Part shown: positions 1 to 10,781 of the stretch, in pieces
How positions within the stretch are numbered: position 1 is the first letter of the stretch
How the letters are laid out: each line of letters starts with the position of its first letter
Origin: Acidobacteriota bacterium
GTDB lineage: Bacteria; Acidobacteriota; Terriglobia; Terriglobales; Acidobacteriaceae
Assembly (NCBI GenBank): GCA_021846275.1
Contig: JAJZBZ010000004.1
Location: forward strand, 62,001 to 126,000
DNA length: 64,000 bases
Direction: 5' to 3'
Translations under genes and position numbers: made by a program
Notes under the pieces: generated by a model
Databases searched by the model: none
What the model was told of the DNA's origin: nothing
Seen by the model: the letters and a program-made list of their open reading frames with translations, nothing else

Positions 1-321
1 ACGATCATTGCGACGGCGCTGGTGGATACCGGATCGCGCATGGACGAGGTGATCTTCGAGGAGTTCAAGGGCACGGGCAATATGGAAGTGATTCTGGATC
101 GGAAGCTGGTGGACAAGCGCGTCTTTCCGGCGATCGATATTCAGCGCTCGGGCACGCGCAAGGAAGAGCTGCTGATTCCGAAGGAGGATTTGCAGCGGAT
201 ATGGGTGCTGCGCAAGGTGCTGAATCCGCTGTCGCCGGTGGAGGCGATGGAACTGCTGGTGAGTCGGCTGGAAAAAGTGCGCAACAATGCGGAGTTCCTG
301 CAGAATATGAATCACCTGTAA
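1..321 (+). CDS. rho: Transcription termination factor Rho, C-terminal end (5' truncated by window edge)
   Basis: Rho is the hexameric RNA-dependent ATPase/translocase that terminates transcription. Only the last 106 codons are present; the frame is open from base 1. The visible part contains the strongly conserved C-terminal blocks: [20 protein letters not shown], then [17 protein letters not shown] and SGTRKEELL, which belong to the end of the RecA-like domain near the secondary RNA-binding loops. The protein ends with a short helical tail and a TAA stop at 319-321. Identity is secure; nothing can be said about the N-terminal RNA-binding domain. Confidence 0.96.
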   Translation, partial: TIIATALVDTGSRMDEVIFEEFKGTGNMEVILDRKLVDKRVFPAIDIQRSGTRKEELLIPKEDLQRIWVLRKVLNPLSPVEAMELLVSRLEKVRNNAEFLQNMNHL

Positions 322-340
322 GGACGCGGGTGGCAGCCTG

Positions 341-369
341 TTGGCGCGAGGCCGATGGGCTGCTACACT
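341..369 (+). promoter_or_regulatory. Promoter of tRNA-Ala
   Basis: TTGGCG at 341-346 and TACACT at 364-369 are separated by 17 nt, the optimal sigma70 spacing. The -10 ends 22 nt before the tRNA gene, so transcription would begin about 15 nt upstream of it. It lies in the 70-nt gap after rho and points at the tRNA. Confidence 0.65.
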
Positions 370-391
370 GGAAGTGTTCTTCCCTGATTGT

Positions 392-467
392 GGGGCTGTA
401 GCTCAGCTGGGAGAGCGCCTCGTTCGCAACGAGGAGGCCAGCGGTTCGATCCCGCTCAGCTCCACCA
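392..467 (+). tRNA. tRNA-Ala (anticodon CGC)
   Basis: A 76-nt cloverleaf with encoded CCA. Acceptor GGGGCTG (392-398) pairs with CAGCTCC (457-463, one G-U pair), followed by A and CCA. The D arm is GCTC...GAGC. The anticodon stem CCTCG/CGAGG (418-422/430-434) encloses loop TTCGCAA with anticodon CGC at 425-427, reading the alanine codon GCG. The T arm contains GGTTCGATCC. GCG is heavily used in this window. The AT-richer DNA directly downstream makes this tRNA a possible integration site, but I found no second copy of its 3' end. Confidence 0.96.
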
Positions 468-857
468 AAATAGCGATTGCATGATTGGCTGGATTTCGGC
501 CCCAGAGATTGGCTCTTCATGCGGAACACGCCTGCCATGCCGAACTAAAGACGCATTGAGAAAAGCGGCATCGGAACACATGATGGAGATCAAAAGAACC
601 CGGAGAGAATCAAATCCTTCTTCAAAGACCCAATCATCGCCCATGCCGGATGACGGTAGGGCCGGATCAATAGTGCGCCATCTGCCAATGAATATCCAAA
701 TGCAGATTCGCTTTACGTTCACACACGTGCAGGCCGAATGAGGCAATTCACTTGTCCAGGGCTGCGTTCTTCGGATATGATCGCCGTTATCGGAACGTGT
801 TGATGTTCGCTGACAAGTTACATCCGTAACGATCGGACTCCTATTCCTACGGGGGCT
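468..857 (+). other. AT-richer intergenic stretch downstream of tRNA-Ala, no gene seen
   Basis: About 390 nt clearly lower in GC than the neighbouring housekeeping DNA. Open frames on both strands here have no good ribosome-binding site, no recognisable domain and no family resemblance. No tRNA 3'-end duplication, integrase fragment or transposon end was seen. It probably belongs to the same acquired segment as the methyltransferase that follows. Confidence 0.5.
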
Positions 858-1604
858 ATGCCTATGTTTTCGCACTTGAAGAGGACCGCAAAGAGGGCGT
901 TGAGAGGCGCGGTACGGGTAGCTGTTGAATCCATGCACAGCCAAATGCGATTTCCAACGTATCCCGCTTCCGTACGCGATAATCTTAGAGATATTGAGGA
1001 TAATACGCGTTATGCGACCCTGGCCCTTGCACTTGCTCGTCTGGAATTAGACGGGATGGGCGGAGCCATCGCGGAACTCGGTGTATATAAGGGATTTACG
1101 GCAAAGTTCATTCATCAGCAGTTGCCTGATAGAACCTTGTATCTCTTCGACACATTCAAAGGGTTTCCACGAGAGGCTTTGGAGGGGGTTCACGATCAGC
1201 GATTTCAGGATACTTCGATTCAGGAGGTGAAACGTTGCATCGGCGATCTGAGAAACATCGAGTTCCGTGTCGGATACTTTCCTGATTCAGCGAAGGGACT
1301 AGAGGACGAGAAGTTCGCGCTGGTAATGCTCGATTTTGATCTCTACCGATCAGCAATGGACGCCTTAGATTTTTTCTATCCCCGCTTGAATCCTGGGGGG
1401 TACTTTTTTTTGCATGACTTTAACAACCCCGAATCAAATTTCGCGATATCACGCGCTGCAAATGAATTCCTTCGGGACAAGCCAGAGTTCTTATTGGAAA
1501 TTCCTGATGAGTGGGGAACTGCGGTCTTTCGAAAAACGAAAATTGGGTTTGATGAAAATGCTGGCTTGGAGCTAACCGGGAACTCAATGCGCGCAAGTAT
1601 CTGA
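858..1604 (+). CDS. TylF/MycF-like SAM-dependent O-methyltransferase
   Basis: A 248-residue class I methyltransferase of the macrocin O-methyltransferase (TylF) type, which methylates sugar hydroxyls of macrolides or, more generally, glycan and secondary-metabolite hydroxyls. The SAM-binding motif is AELGVYKGFTAKFI at about residues 72-85, followed by LYLFDTFKGFP. VMLDFDLY (about 156-163) and FLHDFNN (about 188-195) fit the acidic metal/substrate site of the family. ATG 858 follows a GGGGG stretch; ATG 864 is an alternative. GC content and codon use are lower than in the neighbours, there is no partner biosynthetic gene, and it sits just after a tRNA, so acquisition by transfer is likely. The real substrate is unknown; cell-surface sugar modification is an inference. 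Confidence 0.8.
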   Translation: MPMFSHLKRTAKRALRGAVRVAVESMHSQMRFPTYPASVRDNLRDIEDNTRYATLALALARLELDGMGGAIAELGVYKGFTAKFIHQQLPDRTLYLFDTFKGFPREALEGVHDQRFQDTSIQEVKRCIGDLRNIEFRVGYFPDSAKGLEDEKFALVMLDFDLYRSAMDALDFFYPRLNPGGYFFLHDFNNPESNFAISRAANEFLRDKPEFLLEIPDEWGTAVFRKTKIGFDENAGLELTGNSMRASI

Positions 1605-1723
1605 TAGAAGATAGAACGGTTATGCGGATTCTTTGCCCGCGCAACAATCGTGAGGTGCAGGTTATCGCAAGGGAACGCTGCGTGAAAATACAGTCTTCTG
1701 GGTATGGCTGCGGTGGGACTGCT

Positions 1724-2110
1724 TTACGCGAGTGGGACGAGGCGGGATTGGCGGATGCGCTTGTCGTGGGTGAGCAGGCGCAGGCCTTCGACGATGGCCG
1801 TGGCTCCGAGGATGCGGTCCTGCGGGTCGCTGGGGTAGGTGGCGGGAAATGCGACGGCGCGGGCGGCGATCTGGGGCGTGATGGGCAGAAGCTGGATGTA
1901 GGATGCGCACTTCTGCACGAACGACGCCGTGCTGAGATCGGTGGCGATGCGGCGGTTTTCGACCAGCCAGGCGATCTCCCAGAGGCTGATGGTGGAAAGA
2001 AAAAGCGGGCCTGTTTCTCGCGCGGTGACGATCTTTTTACGGCTGGCCGGGGTGAGCTTTTCCGGCGCGAGCAGCATCCAGACGAGGATGTGGGTGTCGA
2101 GCAGGATCAC
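1724..2110 (-). CDS. vapC: PIN-domain ribonuclease toxin, VapC family
   Basis: 128 residues, normal for VapC toxins, which are Mg-dependent RNases that cleave tRNA or rRNA when released from their antitoxin. The PIN acidic residues are visible: Asp5 in LLDTH, Glu45 in SLWEIAW, Asp95/Asp98 in DPQDR and Asp116 in LLTHDKR. The start is GTG at 2110, overlapping the antitoxin stop by four bases (GTGA), so the toxin is translationally coupled to and downstream of its antitoxin. A longer reading of the frame upstream gives only arginine-rich, non-homologous sequence. Target RNA cannot be inferred. Confidence 0.9.
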   Translation of the reverse strand: MILLDTHILVWMLLAPEKLTPASRKKIVTARETGPLFLSTISLWEIAWLVENRRIATDLSTASFVQKCASYIQLLPITPQIAARAVAFPATYPSDPQDRILGATAIVEGLRLLTHDKRIRQSRLVPLA

Positions 2111-2328
2111 TCGACGCCCCAGTCGCTGGCGGAAGCGGTGGTTTCGATGTCGCCGACGATGCGGGCCGAGCCGCGGAGCGCGCCGAAGAGGTCGTCGGTG
2201 GTGACGGGGACGAGCTTTGCCACGGGCTTTCCGTGTTTGGTGATGACGACGGGAGCGCCGCTCTGTGCGACGTGGTCCATGACGGCGAGGCACTGGGCTT
2301 TGAATTGGGCTGCGGGCATGGCGCGCAT
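2107..2328 (-). CDS. Phd/YefM-type antitoxin
   Basis: 73 residues with the Phd/YefM N-terminal DNA-binding fold: AAQFKAQCLAVMDHV, then the hallmark VVITKHGKPVAKLVP (about residues 27-41). The C-terminal tail would wrap around the VapC toxin. ATG 2328 has GGAG (complement of 2335-2338) 6 nt upstream. The stop codon overlaps the vapC GTG start. Antitoxins of this family repress their own operon, which fits the inverted repeats over the promoter just upstream. Confidence 0.9.
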   Translation of the reverse strand: MRAMPAAQFKAQCLAVMDHVAQSGAPVVITKHGKPVAKLVPVTTDDLFGALRGSARIVGDIETTASASDWGVE

Positions 2329-2350
2329 GGTGGTCTCCGGTGAACTTCCG

Positions 2351-2389
2351 AGTATGACCAGAATACTATGACTACTTTTTCCTGGTCAA
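2351..2389 (-). promoter_or_regulatory. Autoregulated promoter/operator of the Phd-VapC pair
   Basis: Read on the minus strand: -35 TTGACC (complement of 2384-2389), an 18-nt spacer and -10 TATTCT (complement of 2360-2365). Two inverted repeats overlap it: TGACCAG (2355-2361) with CTGGTCA (2382-2388), and AGTAT (2351-2355) with ATACT (2363-2367). Operators of Phd-type antitoxins are typically such short palindromes over the -10 or -35, so binding here would block RNA polymerase. The promoter elements are clear; the operator role is inferred. Confidence 0.65.
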
Positions 2390-2472
2390 CCGGATGCGCG
2401 CACGTTCGTGTTTGAGCGTGTGCTGGCGCGCTGGAATGCGTTTCAGAATGCGCGTCAGGGGGTGTGGCTGAG

Positions 2473-2503
2473 CAGGAGTTAAAGGGTGCGGCGGAGCCAG
2501 GAG

Positions 2504-2522
<19 letters not shown>
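2473..2522. repeat. Imperfect 25-bp tandem duplication over the uvrA 3' end
   Basis: Units 2473-2497 and 2498-2522 both begin CAGGAGTTAAAGG and end GGCGGAGC, differing only in the middle. The second unit contains the last codons and stop of uvrA (Leu-Arg-Gln-Val-Leu-stop). The first is a downstream copy that would read Leu-Arg-Arg-Thr-Leu-stop in a shifted frame. Confidence 0.8.
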
Positions 2523-5491
<2,969 letters not shown>

Positions 5492-5581
5492 GCGAGGTTC
5501 CTGTGGCTTCCGGGGTCGTTGGGCTGCGTCGAGATTGGGCTGGCCTCGCACAGACGTGAGATGACGGCGGCTGACCCATCG

Positions 5582-5587
5582 ATTATA
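5582..5587 (-). promoter_or_regulatory. Candidate uvrA -10 element
   Basis: The complement of 5582-5587 is a perfect TATAAT in otherwise GC-rich DNA, pointing toward uvrA, with a predicted start near 5575 and a leader of about 85 nt to TTG 5491. No good -35 box is seen 17-18 nt upstream. No LexA-like palindrome was recognised. Confidence 0.45.
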
Positions 5588-5788
5588 AATTCCAGGGCTG
5601 AGCGGAGCGGGCGCGCGTGACGGGGATGGCTGTGGATGGTTTTGGTGGGATCGACAGGGCGCGTGAGCGCCGACGGGCGGCGAAAGTGGGTGAGCGTTTG
5701 TCGTTGCGGGATCGTCTAATGAGTTACGGATTGCCGCGCGGTTTGCTGATAGGGGCTGCTGGCGTTAGGATTTCTACGAGGTTCGAAT

Positions 5789-6313
5789 ATGTTTCCGATG
5801 ATGAATACGAAGCGCACACGCTCCCGGCGCGGGGCCAATGGCTTCACGCTGATGGAGCTTCTGATTGTGATCAGCATCATGCTGATCCTGATGCTGATTG
5901 CGATTCCGAACTTCAACAAGATGAGGGCGACGGCGAACGAGACGTCGGCGATCAATTCGCTGCAGGCGATTTACAAGGCGGAGATTCAGTACCAGACGAC
6001 GTATCCGTCGAATGGGTTTGCGTGTTCGCTGGCGGCGCTGGGCGGGGATCCGAAGGCGGGCAATCCGTCGCCGACCTCGGCGCAACTGGTGCAGGGCGAT
6101 CTGTCGTCGGGTGTGAAGGCGGGCTATATTTTCAGCATTGTGAACTGCACGAAGGTGACGGTGAACAATACGGACCAGATCACGGGGTTTGACGTGACGG
6201 CGGTTCCGCAGGCGGTGGGCAAGACGGGCAATCGCGGATTCTGCATGGATCAGTACAGCGAGATCAAGAGCGATCCGTCGGGCGGGACGAATTGCACGCA
6301 GTCGATTCAGTGA
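5789..6313 (+). CDS. Type IV pilin / major pseudopilin
   Basis: 174 residues. A basic leader ends in Gly, then the class III cleavage site NG|FTLMELLIVISIMLIL with the essential Glu at mature position 5 and a long hydrophobic helix (about residues 19-40), followed by IPNFNKMRATANETSAI. The C-terminal globular part contains Cys residues consistent with a disulfide-bonded pilin loop. GAGG lies about 6 nt before ATG 5789; ATG 5801 is another possible start. It would be processed by a prepilin peptidase and assembled by the ATPase/platform system encoded at 42.7-49.8 kb, though no peptidase is in the window. The downstream lolA-like gene overlaps its stop. Confidence 0.88.
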   Translation: MFPMMNTKRTRSRRGANGFTLMELLIVISIMLILMLIAIPNFNKMRATANETSAINSLQAIYKAEIQYQTTYPSNGFACSLAALGGDPKAGNPSPTSAQLVQGDLSSGVKAGYIFSIVNCTKVTVNNTDQITGFDVTAVPQAVGKTGNRGFCMDQYSEIKSDPSGGTNCTQSIQ

Positions 6314-7038
6314 GCCGGTGGAAGTGCGCGTCGTTGTGGGCGCGCTTTCCGTGGTTGCTGTGTTATGCGTGGCTGCTGTGCTCGGGCGTTTCGCTGGCGG
6401 CGCAGGCTGCGACTGGCGCGGTTTCCGCGGTGAGCGCGGCAGAGCCGACGGCAGCGAGTGTGACCCAGCGCGTGGACGCGCACTATGACCATCTGCGGAG
6501 CCTGCGGGCGCGGTTTACGGAGCAGTACACGGGCATGGGGATGGAGCGCGACGAGGCAGGGACGCTGCTGCTGGAGCGCGCAAGTGTGACAGGCGCGGGA
6601 CGGATGCGGTGGGATTATTCCGAGCCGGCGGGCAAGTATTTTCTGATCGACGGGCGGTATGCGTATTTTTATGCGCCGGGCGACGAGCAGGTGGTGCGGA
6701 TGAAGGCGAGCGAGCTGGATGATCTGCGCTCGCCGCTCCGGTTTCTGCTGGGACACACGAAATTCAGCTCGGAGCTGACGGGGCTGCGGATGACGGCGGC
6801 TGGCGCGGATTTTGTGTTGACGGGCGTGCCGCGCGGCGCGGAAAAGCGCGTGGCCGAGGTGGCGCTGAGGGTGACGGCTGCCGGAGAGATTCGGTCGATG
6901 ACGATTCGCGAGCTGGATGGGTCGGTGACGCGATTCCGGCTGAGCGATGAGGTGGATGATCCGGCGATTGCGTCGGCGAGTTTTCGCTTTCACGCGCCGG
7001 AGGGAGTGGCGGTGACGGATGGGCTGCCGCCGGCCTGA
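6310..7038 (+). CDS. lolA: LolA-like periplasmic outer-membrane lipoprotein carrier
   Basis: 242 residues. LolA carries lipoproteins from the LolCDE exporter through the periplasm. A signal peptide with hydrophobic core LLCYAWLLCSGVSLAAQA is followed by the LolA signature region: RVDAHYDHLRSLRARFTEQY, GRMRWDYSEPAGKYFLIDG and YFYAPGDEQVVR, typical of the half-barrel strands. The GTG at 6310 overlaps the pilin TGA (GTGA), suggesting translational coupling; TTG 6292 is a longer alternative. No LolB is nearby. A LolC/E-like permease is at 58.5 kb. The unusual pairing with a pilin suggests coordinated expression of envelope-assembly functions, which is inference. Confidence 0.85.
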   Translation: MSRWKCASLWARFPWLLCYAWLLCSGVSLAAQAATGAVSAVSAAEPTAASVTQRVDAHYDHLRSLRARFTEQYTGMGMERDEAGTLLLERASVTGAGRMRWDYSEPAGKYFLIDGRYAYFYAPGDEQVVRMKASELDDLRSPLRFLLGHTKFSSELTGLRMTAAGADFVLTGVPRGAEKRVAEVALRVTAAGEIRSMTIRELDGSVTRFRLSDEVDDPAIASASFRFHAPEGVAVTDGLPPA

Positions 7039-7068
7039 GGCGAGTTGGCCGAGGTGCGGCTGCGCGGG

Positions 7069-8307
7069 CTACTCGTAGCGCAGAGCTTCGATGGGGTCGA
7101 GGTTGGCGGCGCGGATGGCCGGGATCATGCCGCTGATGAGGCCGGTGACGATGAGGATGCCGACGGCGACGACGACCGAGGTGAAAGAGATGCGCAGGTA
7201 GATGTCGGCGGCGCTGGCGTTGTCGGCGACGTAGCTGTAAAAGCGGATGCGTCCGACGAGGAGCGCGATGATTTCGGCGAGCAGGATGCCGACGATGCCG
7301 CCGGTGGAGCTGATGACGATGGCCTCGGCGAGGAACTGGGTGAGGATGTGTTTGCGCTGCGCGCCGAGGGCTTTTTCGACGCCGATCTCGCGGGTGCGCT
7401 GCTGGACGGAGACGAGCATGATGTTCATGAGGCCGATGCCGGCGATGCCGAGGGTGAGCGCGCCGACGAGGGCGAGCAGCACCTGAAGTGCGACGGAAAG
7501 TATGCGGAACTGGGCGAGCTGTTCCCGGATGTCGGCGACGAAGATGGCGTTGTGGTCGTCGGGGTTGAAGTGGTGAGCGGCGGCGAGTGAGTCGCGGAGG
7601 TTTTTCTGGACGACCTCGTGGTCGCCGCGGTAGTTCATCCAGATGCCGTCGAGGTAGTGGGTGCTTTTGATGTCGTCCATGGTGGTGAAGGGGATGTATA
7701 TCTGGCGGTTGTTGTCGCTGTCGCCCTCGGCCATTTTGGCCTCCATGATTCCGACGACGGTGAAGTCGATGCCGTTGAGCCGGATGGACTGGCCGATGGG
7801 GTACTGGCCCTGGAAGAATTTGGTGAGCGCCTCGGAGCCGAGGACGGCGACGTGGGCGCGCTGCTGGAGTTCCGCGCCGTTGAAGAATCGGCCCATCTGG
7901 GTGGGCAGGTGCATGATTTCGGCGATGTGCTCGTTGGTGCCGTTGACGGTCCAGGTGTAGGTGTGAAGGCCGTCCTGAACGGGGACATCCTTGCTGACCA
8001 TGGGCGAGATGTAGCGGAGGCCGGGAACGCTGGCGGCGACGGTGTCGAGGTCGTCGAGGGTGAACTGGACTTTGACGCCGGCCTTGTCTCCGCCGGCCTG
8101 TTGGCTGGTGCGACCGGGAAAGACGCCGATCATGGTGGTGCCCCACTCGGCGAAGATGGCCTCAATGGCGCGGCTGAAGCCTGCGCCGTAGGCGAGCAGA
8201 AGGACGACGGTGGCGATGCCCCAGGCCATGCCGAGGATGGTGATCATGGTGCGGCGGCGGTTGTAGACCATCGCCTCCCAGGCTTGTTGGAGAATGTCGT
8301 TGAGCAT
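7069..8307 (-). CDS. ABC transporter permease, MacB/FtsX type
   Basis: 412 residues with the MacB architecture: TM helix 1 near residues 20-42 (TMITILGMAWGIATVVLLL), a large MacB_PCD periplasmic domain and three C-terminal TM helices of the FtsX fold (from about residue 285, LLALVGALTLGIAGIGLMNIM), with the RTREIGVEKALGA cytoplasmic loop. It ends DPIEALRYE, the usual family terminus. ATG 8307 has GAGGA upstream. It lies 35 nt after a second permease of the same type, so the pair is probably one operon. No ATP-binding subunit or membrane-fusion protein is adjacent. Such permeases work in antibiotic/peptide export or lipoprotein handling; the substrate is unknown. Confidence 0.88.
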   Translation of the reverse strand: MLNDILQQAWEAMVYNRRRTMITILGMAWGIATVVLLLAYGAGFSRAIEAIFAEWGTTMIGVFPGRTSQQAGGDKAGVKVQFTLDDLDTVAASVPGLRYISPMVSKDVPVQDGLHTYTWTVNGTNEHIAEIMHLPTQMGRFFNGAELQQRAHVAVLGSEALTKFFQGQYPIGQSIRLNGIDFTVVGIMEAKMAEGDSDNNRQIYIPFTTMDDIKSTHYLDGIWMNYRGDHEVVQKNLRDSLAAAHHFNPDDHNAIFVADIREQLAQFRILSVALQVLLALVGALTLGIAGIGLMNIMLVSVQQRTREIGVEKALGAQRKHILTQFLAEAIVISSTGGIVGILLAEIIALLVGRIRFYSYVADNASAADIYLRISFTSVVVAVGILIVTGLISGMIPAIRAANLDPIEALRYE

Positions 8308-8342
8308 GGAGTGATCCTCGTGCTTGAGCGGGGAGATGGCGT

Positions 8343-9596
8343 CTATTCGCGGCGCAGGGCTTCGACGGGTTCGAGCGCGGCGGCCTGGCTGGCGGGGTAG
8401 ACGCCGGCGACGATGCCGCAGACGGCGAGCGAGCCGAGGGCCAGAAGCGCCGACCACCAGACGAGACGCGGGGGATCGAAGCCGGGCATCTTGTCGGTGA
8501 GCAGGAGTTGAAGCACGCCCATGAAGGCGGCGGAGATGGCGATGCCGATGACGCCGCTGACGGTGGTGAGCAGCAGCCCTTCGAGGAAAAACTGCGTCAG
8601 GATGCTGCGGCGCGTGGCTCCGAGAGCTTTGCGCAGGCCGATTTCGCGGGTTCGTTCGGTGACGGCGACGAGCATGATGTTGATGATGCCGACGGCTCCG
8701 AGGCCGAGCGTGACGACGCCGACACCGCCGAGGAAGACATCCATGGCGTCGAAGATTTTATCGACGAGGCGGCTGGTGTGGATGGTGTCCCACTCGTCGA
8801 AGGCGTCGGGATTGGATGGGTCAAAGCCGTGGTTGCGCGCGATGAGGCGATGGACGGCGGCGATGGCGGCGGCGCTGTCACCGTGGATGGCGGGCTGGTA
8901 CTGGATGGAGCCGAGCGCGTCGTGCGGGATGTTTTCGCCTTTCATGGCGAAGAGTTCCTGCATGGTGGAGAGCGGAATGAAGACGCGCTGGTTGTCGCTG
9001 TTGTTGTCGCCGTGGCCGGTGGTTCCGGCTTCGCCGATGACGGTGAATTCGGTGCCGTTGATGGTGATGGACTGGCCGAGGAAGGGACGGCCGGGAAAGA
9101 GCAGTTCCAGGGTCTTCTGGCCGAGGATGGCGACGCGGCGGCGCTGGAGCATGTCGCCCTCATCGAGGAATCGGCCGGCGAGGATGGGAACGAAGCGGAC
9201 GGTGGGAAAGTTTGGCTCGGCACCGATGACCTGAGACGAGGTGTTGGACCACTGGCTGACTTCGTAGAGGTCGGTGCGGGTGAGCAGGCCGGTGACGGCG
9301 CGCAGCTCGGGCAACTGGCGCATCTGGGTTTCATCGTCGGGAGTGAGCTTGTAGGGGCGCTGTGCGGTGTGCTGGTTGGGAACGGCGGGAATGAGTCCGC
9401 CCCACATCAGGATGACATCGTTGCCGACGTCGGCGAGATTTTTGCGCTGGCCGCTGCGGAAGCCTTCTCCGAGGCCGACGAGGACGAGCAGCGAGCCGAC
9501 ACCCCAGGCGATGCCGAACATGGTGAGGAAAGTGCGCAGCTTGTTGGCCAGCATGGCCTGCATGACCTGTCCGAAGATGTCGCTGAAGCTTTCCAT
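8343..9596 (-). CDS. ABC transporter permease, MacB/FtsX type
   Basis: 417 residues, first gene of a two-permease operon. TM1 is in the N-terminal segment TFLTMFGIAWGVGSLLVLVGLG; the periplasmic MacB_PCD domain follows; three C-terminal TM helices include the FtsX loop ERTREIGLRKALGA, and the protein ends LEPVEALRRE. It is diverged from its downstream partner but has the same layout, as expected for two halves of a heterodimeric transporter. The missing ATPase must be encoded elsewhere. The start ATG 9596 faces dapD across a 223-nt divergent gap in which I see no clear -35/-10 pair for this gene. Confidence 0.88.
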   Translation of the reverse strand: MESFSDIFGQVMQAMLANKLRTFLTMFGIAWGVGSLLVLVGLGEGFRSGQRKNLADVGNDVILMWGGLIPAVPNQHTAQRPYKLTPDDETQMRQLPELRAVTGLLTRTDLYEVSQWSNTSSQVIGAEPNFPTVRFVPILAGRFLDEGDMLQRRRVAILGQKTLELLFPGRPFLGQSITINGTEFTVIGEAGTTGHGDNNSDNQRVFIPLSTMQELFAMKGENIPHDALGSIQYQPAIHGDSAAAIAAVHRLIARNHGFDPSNPDAFDEWDTIHTSRLVDKIFDAMDVFLGGVGVVTLGLGAVGIINIMLVAVTERTREIGLRKALGATRRSILTQFFLEGLLLTTVSGVIGIAISAAFMGVLQLLLTDKMPGFDPPRLVWWSALLALGSLAVCGIVAGVYPASQAAALEPVEALRRE

Positions 9597-9807
9597 GGTT
9601 GCGGTTTGCTGCCTTTGACCGAGAGCGTTTTACCCTTGTGGCTTGCTTGCCAACGCTGCGCGAGAGGCTAGCTGGCGAGTGCCTTTACCGATTGGACGCG
9701 AGCGGCGGGGGATTGTCCGGCGCGGGCGACAGTTGTTCTTACGCAGCGGAGTGCGGGTTTGTTCCCGGATGGACAAGTCTGGGTCCGATGCACGGTACGG
9801 GATCGCC

Positions 9808-9813
9808 TACACT
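9808..9813 (+). promoter_or_regulatory. -10-like hexamer 6 nt before dapD (leaderless-type start)
   Basis: TACACT ends exactly 6 nt before ATG 9820; the six intervening bases are GGAGGC, so a Shine-Dalgarno-like GGAGG is embedded too. A start site 6-7 nt after this -10 would fall on the ATG. Alternatively GGAGG serves ATG 9826. Confidence 0.45.
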
Positions 9814-9819
9814 GGAGGC

Positions 9820-10674
9820 ATGTCGATGGATGCACTTTCTGCTCGGATTGAGGAGTTTTTTGCGCTTGGAGTGATCGAGGGATCGCGCCGGGATGAGGCG
9901 CTGGCGGCGTTTGAGGAGTTGCGCGCGGGGCTGGAGCGCGGCGAGATTCGCGCGGCGGAGCCGGATGCGGCTGCGGCGACGGGCTGGCGGGTGAATGCGT
10001 GGGTGAAGCGCGGGATATTGCTGGGGTTTCGGCTGGGCGCGCTGGTGGAGATGGCCGGTGATGGGCTGTCGTTTGTGGACAAGGGAACGTATCCGGCGCG
10101 GCGGTTTGCGGCGGGTGACGGGATTCGCGTGGTGCCGGGTGGGTCGAGCGTGAGGGCGGGCGCGTATCTGGCGCGAGGGGTGGTGTGCATGCCGCCGATG
10201 TATGTGAATGTGGGCGCGTATGTGGACGAGGGGACGATGGTGGATTCGCATGCGCTGGTTGGCTCGTGCGCGCAGATCGGGAAGCGTGTTCACTTGAGCG
10301 CGGCGGCGCAGATTGGCGGCGTGCTGGAGCCGGTGAATGCGAGTCCGGTGATTATTGAGGACGACGCGCTGGTGGGCGGCAATACGGGGGTGTATGAGGG
10401 GACGCAGGTGGGCGCGGGCGCGGTGCTGGCTCCGGGGACGATTCTGACGCGAGGGACGCCGGTGTATGACCTGGTGAAGGGCGAGATTTTGCGCGCGACT
10501 GCCGAGGAGCCGCTGCGGATTCCGCCGCGCGCGGTGGTGGTGCCGGGGTCGCGGGCGGTGAAACGCGGCGGCGCGGGCGAGGCGTGGGGATTGAGCCTGT
10601 ATGCGCCGGTGATTGTGAAGTATCGCGACGAGAAGACGGACCTGGCGACGGCGCTGGAAGAGTGGCTGCGCTGA
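9820..10674 (+). CDS. dapD: 2,3,4,5-tetrahydropyridine-2,6-dicarboxylate N-succinyltransferase
   Basis: Catalyses succinyl-CoA-dependent succinylation of tetrahydrodipicolinate in the diaminopimelate/lysine pathway, feeding peptidoglycan and protein synthesis in the cytoplasm. 284 residues. The N-terminal helical domain is followed by [13 protein letters not shown] and PARRF. The left-handed beta-helix of hexapeptide repeats spans about residues 105-230 ([55 protein letters not shown]), with the conserved GGVLEP and IIEDD motifs. ATG 9820 fits the leaderless signature; ATG 9826 has a better Shine-Dalgarno spacing. No other dap genes are adjacent. Confidence 0.95.
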   Translation: MSMDALSARIEEFFALGVIEGSRRDEALAAFEELRAGLERGEIRAAEPDAAAATGWRVNAWVKRGILLGFRLGALVEMAGDGLSFVDKGTYPARRFAAGDGIRVVPGGSSVRAGAYLARGVVCMPPMYVNVGAYVDEGTMVDSHALVGSCAQIGKRVHLSAAAQIGGVLEPVNASPVIIEDDALVGGNTGVYEGTQVGAGAVLAPGTILTRGTPVYDLVKGEILRATAEEPLRIPPRAVVVPGSRAVKRGGAGEAWGLSLYAPVIVKYRDEKTDLATALEEWLR

Positions 10675-10781
10675 GCGGGGCTGCGCGGAGCGGCTGCGGT
10701 GACAGGCTGAGCAGGACTGGCTGAGCATTGCAGGCTGCGAAGGGCGCGTGCGGTGCGGGTGGTAGCATCGAAGAGACCGCG

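Noticed and set aside
388-944. Open frames of 117 codons (plus) and 162 codons (minus) in the AT-rich stretch after tRNA-Ala
   Set aside because: One overlaps the tRNA, neither has a ribosome-binding site or recognisable domain, and the minus frame runs into the methyltransferase gene.
392-1720. tRNA-Ala as attL of an integrated element
   Set aside because: No second copy of the tRNA 3' end, integrase or other mobility gene is visible within the window.
1622-2371. Plus-strand 249-codon frame opposite the toxin-antitoxin pair
   Set aside because: Both minus-strand genes have clear PIN and Phd motifs, a coupled start and a promoter; the plus frame has no domain.
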